Shown: in pieces, positions 18,505 to 30,111 of the stretch
How the letters are laid out: each line of letters begins with the position of its first letter
How positions within the stretch are numbered: the stretch's first letter is position 1
Assembly: GCA_009760855.2 (NCBI GenBank)
Contig: WPIO01000239.1
Coordinates: 62,001 to 126,000 of the forward strand
Length of the DNA stretch: 64,000 nt
Source of the DNA: Cristatella mucedo
Taxonomy: Eukaryota; Bryozoa; Phylactolaemata; Cristatellidae
Reading direction: 5' to 3'
Made by a program: the position numbers and the translations under genes
The notes under the pieces: model-generated
The model's database searches: none
Seen by the model: the letters and a program-made list of their open reading frames with translations, nothing else
What the model was told of the DNA's origin: nothing

Positions 18505-19383
18505 ATGTCATTTTTAACTCTAAATGAGAGAAAAAAGGAAGGGAAATTTAATCCAGACTCAGATATAAGCCAGATATTCAAGCCAAGACCTAAAGTAATT
18601 CCAAAAGGTTTCTTTAATACTTTTGAACCGAATGAAAGTCATCAGGCAGACATTTTGTATATGCCGAATGATTCTGGTTACAAATATGCATTGAGTGTTA
18701 TTGATGTTGCTAGCAGATATAAAGACTTGAGACCACTTAAAACAAAGTCTTCTAAAGAAGTAACACAAGCTATAACAGATATTTACACAAAACGTTTATT
18801 GAAGTGGCCAAAGAAGATAACAATAGATCCTGGAACTGAGTTTAAAGGAGAATTTGTGAAAGAAATGAAAAGACATGAAACACAAGTTATAGAAGCTGCT
18901 AGTAAAAAGAGTGTTGTACTTGTTGAAAGAATGAATAGAACTGTAGCAGAAAGAGCATTTATTGCGCAATATGAGAAGGAATTAGAAAATATTAATAATG
19001 GCGATTATACTAGAAGTAAAGAATGGATTTATAATTTACCAAAGATTATTGATTATCTAAATAATAGTGTTACAAGATCTATTGGTGAAGAACCTATAAA
19101 GGCGATAAAAAAAGAATCAGTAAAACTGAGTATACCAAAATATCATAGAAAAGTTGGAGAACAAGAAAAATTATTAGAACTTGGAACAACTGTTAGATAT
19201 TTACTAGAACCAGGTGAAGGAGAAGATGAAAAAAGAAGAGCTACAGATGCAATATGGAGCTTGACTAAACATACTATTGTTAGAATAATGGTATTGAAAA
19301 AACAACCGGTGCGTTTCTGGGTAAATGATGTTTAAAGGAGTTTTGTTAGAGAGGAACTGCAAGTGATTAAGCAAGAGGAGTAG
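18505..19383 (+). pseudogene. Retroviral-type DDE integrase, copy 1, early stop
   Basis: An rve-fold integrase as in Polintons and adintoviruses, which inserts viral DNA into the host genome. Catalytic residues are Asp49 (HQADILYMP), Asp108 (ITIDPGTEFKG) and Glu141 (VLVERMNRT), with 32 residues between the last two. The C-terminal part has a small beta domain ending VRFWVNDV. A TAA at 19333-19335 removes the last ~16 codons seen in copy 2; the frame then stays open to 19383. A zinc-binding N-terminal domain is not evident. The core looks sound, so residual function cannot be ruled out. Confidence 0.88.
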
Positions 19384-19767
19384 TTTTCCTTGTGAACGTT
19401 CTGCTATAATACCGTCAAACTCTTCTTTTGTAACTACTTCATCAGATAAATCATCAGTTATTTTTTAAATAAATTCTGTGTTAGAATTGAGAGTAAATCT
19501 TTTTCTTTTATCTATTTCAACTAAAACCCCATCAACTGCCATTAGCATTGCTGTTAGAGCTGAGAGAACAGAGACTACATTAGTTATATCCGGATGTGTG
19601 TGAATATGTGTTTTAGAAACTGTAACTCCTAGAGCTACTATTATATTTACTCTTTTATTTATATATCTTACTCTTGTAAACTGAGTTAAACATGATCTAA
19701 CTTTAATGTTATATGCAACTACCTCGTCATATCTTTGAAGAACACATTTTTTTCTTAGATCTGCCGT
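19384..19767 (-). pseudogene. Degraded small gene, start and frame lost
   Basis: The frame is open from 19767 (ADLRKKCVLQRYDEV follows the first codon). The codon next to the TTATAGGAAA box is ACG rather than ATG. The middle includes NIIVALGVTVSKTHIHTHPD and a hydrophobic VLSALTAMLMAVDGVL. An in-frame TAA is at 19465-19467 and the tail carries a further frame change absent from copy 2. Both the ACG and the TAA are shared with copy 2, so they predate the duplication or are tolerated. Function unknown. Confidence 0.5.
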
Positions 19768-19781
19768 TTTCCTATAATTAT

Positions 19782-20114
19782 TTATAAAATATTATCAGCA
19801 ATATTTCTTGGAAAACCTTTTTCATAATATGGATCCCTGAATGTTTTAACTAGACAATCATCAACAATACTAGGAGATTGATCCTCATTAAAGAATTCTG
19901 GGTGTCTAATCAAATTATAATTTGTTAACTTTTGTCTCTCACCTTTACGAATTAAATCAATTATAAAATCTGTGTGTAGTTTAATTTCATCATATCCATT
20001 AACAAAAGGAATGCGATGATCATACAACTTGTAAAATACTTCCCTAATTCTGATTATATAAGAAATCATACTCTCATGCCAATGTCTGGGAAAGAATTTA
20101 CACCTTGTACTCAT
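19782..20114 (-). CDS. Unknown protein at the viral right end, 110 aa
   Basis: Start placed at 20114 (MSTRCKFFPRHWHESMISYI) because that ATG follows an AATATACT box; the open frame extends further to 20198. Basic and aromatic-rich head, helical middle, no recognised domain. The frame is intact and identical in copy 2 over this part by eye. It is the last gene before composition changes from AT-rich to GC-rich near 20,200, so it is probably the terminal viral gene. Confidence 0.62.
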   Translation of the reverse strand: MSTRCKFFPRHWHESMISYIIRIREVFYKLYDHRIPFVNGYDEIKLHTDFIIDLIRKGERQKLTNYNLIRHPEFFNEDQSPSIVDDCLVKTFRDPYYEKGFPRNIADNIL

Positions 20115-20199
20115 AGTATATTTAATACATTTTTTCTTTAGATCAAATTTTATTATGTTAGAGTGCGATAGGATAAACAACGAAGTAGGCAAAAACACT

Positions 20200-21918
<1,719 letters not shown>

Positions 21919-22287
21919 TGCTCATCAGCTGAGAGTGCTGCGGCAGCCTTAGGAAATCGCGTGTGTGCGGCAGAGAGGCAAACTAGCAGATAGCTGGAAA
22001 GACGAGTTGCTTTTGAGCTATGCGAACAAGGAGCTTGACGGCGGGCGCAGTTCATTATGCAGTAAAACCCTCTTCGCTGTTTCCTCGGCACAGTCGCAGG
22101 ACCTTGACAGTCATGTGACCGGAACCGGTCCCGACAGCCACCCGACTACTACATCTTGGTTAGCAGTAGCTAGGCAAAGATAAATATAGGACTTGAGAAA
22201 TGCTTGGTGAATCCGTGACTCGAAGGCCGCCCACAAAAACGTAGCCAAGTGACAGCTCGGCAAAGACGATGTAGCGAATCTCGTATC

Positions 22288-22536
<249 letters not shown>

Positions 22537-22735
22537 TCGAAACTCCGCTCGAGGCCAGTCGAGGCTTTCGCCAGTATACACACTGCGTCCGCTACGCATA
22601 CTGGCGATACCGTTCACTCGCGCGCCTGGCGCGAGTTTGTTTTTTACTTTACGTTGCAGCCGGTTGGGAACTGGCGAAAATCCGACAAGTCTATTTATTA
22701 TTCCCTCCAAATGACAGGCTTGTTGCTGCCGCGCT

Positions 22736-22872
22736 GGTTTGGCTCCCAGTGGTTAAAGGCGCTCGCACCGGGGACCGAGATCCGGCCGAGGTCGTGAGTT
22801 CGAGCCCCGTGGCATGCGCGAAGAGCCTGACGAGATTGAGTTCTCTTAGGACGCTACACAAATGAATTATGT
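22736..22872 (+). mobile_element. tRNA-derived SINE, family A
   Basis: The head resembles a tRNA gene: an A-box-like GGCTCCCAGTGGTTAAAGGC and a B-box-like GTGAGTTCGAGCCCC. The tail GAAGAGCCTGACGAGATTGA then GTTCTCTTAGGACGCTACAC matches the SINE at 24,928 and the 3' ends of LINE remains in this window. Confidence 0.75.
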
Positions 22873-24039
22873 TTACGTTTATGTCTACACGAGCAACGAT
22901 TGTGAAGGAACACGACGCTCGCTGCCTGTGAGCACTGGGCGGAGACTTCGCGATGGCTCTGTCAGAGCTGCCTACGTAGCCGCAAGCTCATGACAGGTGG
23001 AAGGGCAGACAATGACTCGGCAGTCCTGCCCAAATCCTTGCATTGGCGGCATCTGTGGGTACATCAATCTACCACAAACTGCCGCCAGCTGTCGGGCGGG
23101 TTCGGAACGAACAATGGCCCGACAGTGCGAAAAACAACGCATGCATGTAATGTAAAGGCTGCCGGAGGAGTACAACAGGAGGAGGGGAGGGCTAGATCCC
23201 TCGACGCCGGCAGCCGTCTAGTGCGTGTAGACTGGGCTTGGTCGGCGTAGCTTGAAATAAAGGTTTTGGTGTTGGAGCCAGCAAACTTGTTGCTCGGTCG
23301 CGCTACCCAGCCCGACGACCGGTCGTGCTGGGCTGTCATAATGAAGCAATTTTGTGTGTCGAAGAGTAATAATAATAACAATATATCGTATTTGTATAAC
23401 GAAGAAGAGACGAGAACGACAGAGAACGTGATCTCTTTCTAGGCGCTTTACATTTGCTGCAAAGGAAGCATAGTAAACCGAACACGTTTAAGGTATGTGT
23501 TTTGCATCGATGCGTATTTATCATTTAACCGGAAGAAGTCGTCGTTGCGGCTATAGCAATCTCTGGCTTAATCTTGACACGACGCAGCAGCGTGTCCGCG
23601 GCGAGTTTACTTACCTCCCAGATGGAAAAAGATAGGCAAAGTAATTCCGAGCAAGCAACAAGTTACTCATTCAATGATGTCCTCATAATTAGTTGTCAGC
23701 GACCGCCTTCCTTTCGGTGAGTCGTGGCGGCGTAGCCTTCGCGTGGCTATAAGCTTACACGAAGTGTCTGTAATTTTCAAATTAATTATCGTGCACACTC
23801 AATTTTTCTTGAGTACACCCTAGTATTATATACATATATGTTTATTTATACATATGTTTATATACCTATATATTAACACACGTACACGAGCACACGCATA
23901 TATAAAGTATACGTGTTCGCGCGAGTGTTTTTTGTAGGGTTTTATTTATGAGTATATTTTTGAACCTGTTCAAAGCACTTAAAAATTGGTTGGATGGTAT
24001 GCATGCTTACATCAATAAAATGTATTTTATATCTGATCT
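22873..24039. other. Host intergenic DNA, no gene recognised
   Basis: Unique sequence with a minus-strand LINE/SINE tail fragment near 23,425-23,460 (GATCTCTTTCTAGGCGCTTT) beside an ATA-rich run. AT-rich low-complexity sequence follows near 23,820-23,920. No convincing exon seen. Confidence 0.4.
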
Positions 24040-25412
24040 AACTTCGATTATGTGTGCCAGAAATTGATCTTTCTTCTCTTTATGGGTGATTTTAACACTC
24101 ATCTTGACAAATTAACTGACGCCGTAAGTGCCGAATTTCATGCACTGACTGACTCATTTTCTCTTGTGGCTCATGTGCAAAACTCTATTCACAACAAGGG
24201 TCACACACTCGATCAAAAATTCTTCCACAAGTGTATGTTGTCATCTCTTATTGTTACCGAATTCTGCTCATCTGATGACATGCGGATCTCATTCAGCCTC
24301 TACACTGCATTTACACTCATCGGTGAATCGCATAACTTCAATACCCTTGACATGCTGTCCGCGATAAAATATCTGTTTTGCCCCTGCTGGTTAATCCCCC
24401 TTCCGAACTGTCCTCATTGGTAGACTCCCACAACAACAAATTAGCTGACATGCTCAACGAGTTTGCACTTCTGACGAAGCACACTGTTCGCCCTCACCCA
24501 GAAGGTCGTTGGTTTACCGAAGACATTAAACTAGCCTGACCTAGAAAGCGCAAGCTTGAGAAAGCATACAAAAAATCAGGACTGACTGTCCATCGAGAGG
24601 CATACAAGGACTGCTTTAGATCGTACCAATCGATCCTAGCAAAGGCCACGTGTAGCTTCTATAAAAACATTTTTGAATCATAGGTGCTGATATCGACGAT
24701 CAACCATCTCATTAACCGCTCCCAGATTAGCTCCTTACCTAGTGATACCTGTGATGATCTAGCTGATCGCTTCTTTGTTTTTTTCATCAAGATAGACACG
24801 ATCAATGAGTCCATCCCTAAGATGGGCGACACCCTCCTGGAATCCTATCCCTCAATTTCATGCAGCACATAATTATCTGCATTCAAGGAAGCCACAAATG
24901 ACCTCGTTCTGAAGTTCATATCCCAATTGGCCCATCGGCCCAGCGGTTAAGGTGCTCGCCCCGACCAAGGTGTGGCCGAGGTCATGGGCTCGAGCCCCGC
25001 GGCACATGTGAAGAGCCTGTATAGAGATTAAGTTCTCTTACGAACACTATCCAAATGAATTATATTTATTATTATTAATCAAAGAAGACAACTAGTCCTC
25101 TGGATCCTATTCCAACTGTCCATCTTCTACGATGCATTGATCTGCTGCTTCCATTCCATGCCTAACTAACATCATAAATATGTCATTAGCCTCACGTCAT
25201 ACCCCAGCACCTCTCTAAAAAGCTATAGTTGGGTCACTATTCGAGAAAGCATCACTAGACCAAAAAACTTGGGCAACTTCCGCCAAATCTCATTTCTAGA
25301 GTTCCTATCAAAGACACCGGAACGAGTCGTGGCAGACCAGCTGAACTCATATATTGAAACTTCAAACCTTGCTAGTAAGTTCCAGCCTGGTTTTAGACGA
25401 ACCTGTTAGAAC
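24040..25412 (+). mobile_element. LINE remnant (CR1/L2-like), endonuclease and RT pieces
   Basis: Translated pieces show a non-LTR endonuclease (LFMGDFNTHLDKLTDAV, DSFSLVAHVQNSIHNKGHTL) and, further on, the start of a reverse transcriptase (FLEFLSKTPERVVADQLNSY, SNLASKFQPGFRR). Frames are broken by stops and small indels. A family A SINE sits inside it at 24,928-25,078. An old, dead copy. Confidence 0.75.
24928..25078 (+). mobile_element. tRNA-derived SINE, family A, nested in LINE
   Basis: Has TTGGCCCATCGGCCCAGCGG then TTAAGGTGCTCGCC as the tRNA-like head, GGGCTCGAGCCCC as B box, the GAGATTAAGTTCTCTTACGA tail and an ATT-rich end. It interrupts the LINE, so it is the younger insertion. Confidence 0.78.
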
Positions 25413-27924
25413 GAAACCTGTTTAGAACGCACCTGTTCCGCGCAGCATTTGCAGGAGTCCGAGCGCATTTTCCTTTGCGTCCTCATGCTTTCTGACGTTA
25501 CGCACGTTGTCACTAACCATATTAGCTTGCTTAGTTTACAGCACAAGTAAAGTGCCTTGAAAGCGCTATAGTTCTCTGATGGCGCTGTTGAAATGTCTTA
25601 CTGTGGTTTTATTATGGAGACCGAGAACTTCTTGCCATGGGCACCTTGCCCATAGCAGGAAGTCAGCGTAGTGGTGCTCCAATCGGGGTGTGCGGCCTCC
25701 ACGCCTGAACGGAGCTAGGCCGAAAACGCCAGCGCTCGTAACGCGGTGCCAGTCTCAGCCGCCGTGCGACCAATTTCCGGCGAAGCGCTGAGCCTCGGAA
25801 TCACTCCGCTGACGATTCGTAGGTGCAGCGCCGATACACGCACGCATGTACGCCGGCAGTAGCAGGAACGCGGCAGCGACGAAGAGAGCGCCCCCTACCT
25901 TAACATAGCGAGTCCACGTCGATAGCTCAGAAATGTCCACTTGACAGTGCAACGGCGGGGCGAGCTAACCCAGCCGAATTGTGGCGGTTAGCTGTTTTTC
26001 GCGATTATGAGACTATGCGTTGGTTTATCGCTGAGGCCGTACAAAAGGCCGGCACCGCGAGATCCTGGGAGTCGGCATTTGGAACTAAAGATATTGGAGC
26101 CTCATTGGAGCTTATGTGAGTGTGCTCGAGGCCACACAGCTGTGGGTGCACGTCAAGGCTGCTGTTGGATGCTTATAACAGGCCGCTGGTGTTAAATAGA
26201 CTTGTCTTTGTGGATATGGACTTCTGGATACGAACCGCGTTTCCGCTACTGTGGGCTTACATGCGTGCACTGGTGCAGCACCTACGAGTAACTAGCGGTG
26301 CTACAAGGTTCAGGCGTCGCCCGTATTTGTAGCGAGCCGACTGAGACCAGCGCCGCCAAGTGCACGGTGTTTGCCGCCGTTTGCTCTGACTGGAGCGCGG
26401 AGGTCACATACCGCGCTTGCTACATCGGCCGCCGTGGGTTACATGCGTTAAACGGTGGCCATGACGTACCTCACCTCTCGTGCGATTCAGTGGCCTAGAG
26501 CAAAAGTCGGCTCAAATTCCAAAGCACCGGACTCCCTGCCTATTACAAACCTTTGATTTGCTTGCTACCTCGGCCAGATTTACTTATCGCAGAATTGGTT
26601 CATTGCTGTTTTAATTCGGGAACCGCACGTACTTAGTATTAGCGACGACGTGGCTAATTTTTAACTGCAAAGGGCATCAGTCTCCCCTCTCCCCCCCCTG
26701 GTCTCTCTGCCTGTAGATTGTGTAATGCAGCGCTTCCGTGGTGCGGCTAAAACACACACGCGCGATACCACAACTGGGCGCCGAAAGCAACAGTTCATTT
26801 TGGGCCGCCTAGCAGCGGCTTGCACGCCGCCGGCTAGCGGGATCTTCGTGCTACTAGGCGAACCAGGTCTTACTGGGTTAAACTACCCAAGATCAGGAAA
26901 TCCGGGCACGGCAACCCGATTGAATGCATGTAATCGCTAGCGTCGGTCGTCGAGACTCCGAAGGCTGTGCGCCCGTGGCTTCTCGGCCGCGATGTATGAC
27001 CCGCCTGCGGCGGGTGGTTCAGCCTTTTGACATTCTACGGGGGGGGGGGGGGGGGGGAAAGGATGTTGTGTGAGCCTGCTGCTTCCCGGCCGCTAGTATA
27101 TGCCCCGCCTGCCGTGGGTGGTTGAACCAAGCAGCCTTTGACATCAGCATGTGACCCACCACAGATGGACTCTGCTACACAATGCTACCGTATCTGTGGT
27201 CAGCCCCAGGGATATGTACCAAGCTGGGGAAGAAAGAAGGAGAGTCTCGTTCACCACTTACGCTCGCCCGCTTGTGTCTTCGTGTCACCGCGATACTCCA
27301 ATTATACTGCTGCAGCCGGAGACTGTAATATAACACTGCTACAGCACAGCAAGATGGGAGCGGCTAGCAGCTGCAGGGACGGCCAGCCGGCGAGACACGC
27401 TCGAAGTCCGAGTTCCACGCAGGCGAAGTTGGTCGCCACGCTCGTCCGACTCGTTCCCTCTCGAAGCCTCTCGCTGAAGCTGCAGAATTGTCCGCTGGTC
27501 CCGCTTTTACTCTCTCCTCTCTGGACTCTCGAACTTTGGCGTAGCTGCTAGCCTTTTTCGGACCCAGCTCTCCATAGCCATTCGTAGGTCTATTCATCGC
27601 GCCGACTCGCTCCAAATCGCCGGCTGACGGCTCCGTTGCCCTGGTTAGCTCATCGGTCGGCCCACGCCCCGACGGCATCGATGAGCAACGAGCTCCATTC
27701 TAACCAGAGCCGATCTCGCCGTCATATAGCCCGCCCGCACTCCGCTCACAGGTGATTTATGGGCCTGCGATTCTACTTGGGTAGATCTGCGTCGAATGTT
27801 ACAGGCGCCTTGGTCAATTAAACTCACTAACGCAAGGGCTCGCATTGCTGCTACGCTCGAGAGCGGCTTCTGTGCACATTTATCTCGCCGCCGCCTCCGC
27901 TTCAGTGGCCGGCGCCTGTAGATC
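25413..27924. other. Host 5' flank of the elongase gene, no gene recognised
   Basis: GC-rich and CpG-rich. A tail-like AAGTGCCTTGAAAGCGCTAT is near 25,551. A poly-G run of about 19 lies at 27,039-27,057 between two similar segments (GACCCGCCTGCGGCGGGTGG near 26,998 and GCCCCGCCTGCCGTGGGTGG near 27,102). Several open frames exist, none with a recognised domain. Confidence 0.4.
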
Positions 27925-28075
27925 GTAAACCGTAAATGGTAAAACCTAAGCTCTGAACCCTAAGCTATATACCCTAAACCGTGTAGCCCAAAATTTACAA
28001 AGCACGCCAACTCCTCAAGACCAAATCCTAAACCCTAAACCCTTTGACCTAAATACCTAAATCCCACTGAGCACT
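27925..28075 (+). repeat. Degenerate CCCTAAA telomere-like repeats
   Basis: Repeated variants of CCTAAACCCTAAACCCT with single-base changes over ~150 bases, surrounded by unique DNA. Looks like an old interstitial telomeric stretch. Confidence 0.6.
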
Positions 28076-28930
28076 CGACCCCGAATCCTATGGCTTCTAA
28101 CCAAAGCGCTTTGCTGTCTAACCCCTCTAAGCCGTCAGCCCCAAATGGGCATTGGGTCCAGGGCAGGAAGTTCGCTGTCTACGCGAAATCGATGCCGAAA
28201 AAAGGCATCGATGCCTACTGGGCCAACCCCGGAAGCGAGCGCTCGTGGACCGACTCGGCTAGCGCCGTCGCCACGAGGCAATAAGCATAAGCCGCCTCCG
28301 CCGGTTCTCGCGATGGCGCGCATAGCTCTCCTCGGCACGCTCGGCATTTGGCCGCCTTTCGGCGGCCACTAATCGCTTTAGTACCTCGCACGTAGGCTGG
28401 CGATAGGTGGCCAGGTAGGCACCTGCAGAATTCGGACACGGGGCGGGCCAGTAGCCGGTCACGCGGGCATCGGGTGATGGGTCACGGCCCAAGCCGGCTT
28501 CTTAGTCGCACGCGCTTCCCCGGCGACCAGCGTCAGCTCTTCGCGGCGTTTGGCCTCTCCTGTGTCGCTGGAAGCCCTCCGCTTCCACAGAAGTTTGTCC
28601 GATCTTGACTGTAAGGTAAGAGGCGCCGGATTCAAATGCGCGAAAAGTAGTCCTGCCAGAGCCGTTCCAGTACAGCCAGCACCACGTCGGATGAGCTGCT
28701 ACTGGTGCTCTTCCGCTGCCGCCATCGCGGCTGCAGCCGTCGCTCCGGCTGCTGCTGCTGCCGTCGCCGCCGCCGCCGAGGTACTGTAACTGCCCCCCTC
28801 CAGCCAGTACGCTGCCGAAAGCACCACGCCGGCGAACAGAACGAGAGAAATAGGAGCTGAGCTCGAGTTCGCTTCCACCGTCTTCACGGCTCCGCTCGAA
28901 ATATCTGTGCGTCCAGGTGTGCAGGTGGTC

Positions 28931-30032
28931 ATGGACGGCCTAGTCGGGCCGGCAGCTGCAGCCATGCACAGGCAATTCTACGATTCGGCCGGTGAGTACT
29001 ACTATCGCGGCCGTGGCTCTTATGCTTGCTGCCGGACCCTACGTCGAGCCACACTTCCGGTTTGCCACCGGCCACTTAAGAGATCTCTGGAGTGCACCGT
29101 CTCGAGCTGCTCTCCGGACGGCATGCACCAGTCATGCCCCCTAGCTACACCCGCCAGACCGAGCAGCCGTCATCATCGGGAAGAGGAGGCAATTCGACTG
29201 GCATCGGTCGCCAGCTGCATTGTGGGTAGACGAGAGCTACCTAGAGACTGCTTGCACTCGATGACTAACCGAGCATAGCCGTCTGGTGTCTGCTGTCGGG
29301 TGTCTGCCGTGGGGCGTAAGCATCGGCTGCATCGGCTGGTGCCAGAACCCACTCCGACCCCGAGACTAACCTGTGGCACCGACCATCGGCACTCGAAGCT
29401 CGTGCCTGTGCATCAGTGCCTGAAGTGCCAGCCCAACTGAACCGGCCTGAACAGGGCCCAGTTTTGGGATTTGGGCAGCCGCCGGCGCTGCCTATCCCTC
29501 CCTCCCTCCCCTCCCCTCCCTCCCCTCCCTCCCTCGTCCGTGCTCGGACAGCGGACAGGAAGCTGGGTCGAGCGGTCGAGCTGTTCGCGGTCTTACCAAA
29601 GCAGCTGCCGAGTGGGTAGAGGGTAGCTGGCCGGCCGGCAGTGGCTGCTGCCGCCGTGCTGCTGCAGTATGAGGCCACAAGCTGTGGGCCGACCAGCTGC
29701 TATCGGTCATCCGTGGTCTACGTGGCACCTGGCCCTCCTGCCCTGCTCCACTTGCCTGCCGTGCCCTGCCAGCACCACAGGCTCCCAGCTCAGACTGAGC
29801 ACCCGGAGCATCCGGTATGACGTAGTTCATTTGTATAAACTAAGAGAACTTGGTCCATGTTCATGCGCTTCACCTGTGCCACGGGGCTCAGACAGTTGGA
29901 ACGAGCAGCATTAAACCTGTGCCACGGGGCTCAGACAGACTGCCAGTTAGAGAGAGCCGCATTAAACTGCTGGAGGCCAAGCCGGCGCAGTCCAATCGGT
30001 AGGCAGTGCTGCCGCCCACGCCTCCACTGCTG

Positions 30033-30111
<79 letters not shown>

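Noticed and set aside
22741-22815. A functional tRNA gene
   Set aside because: A- and B-box-like words are present, but the acceptor stem does not pair and the sequence continues into the shared SINE tail.
28699-28965. Minus-strand frame with a hydrophobic helix (ISLVLFAGVVLSAAYWL)
   Set aside because: Overlaps the first elongase exon on the other strand, and its Ala-rich tail comes from GCC/GCT repeats; no family match recognised.
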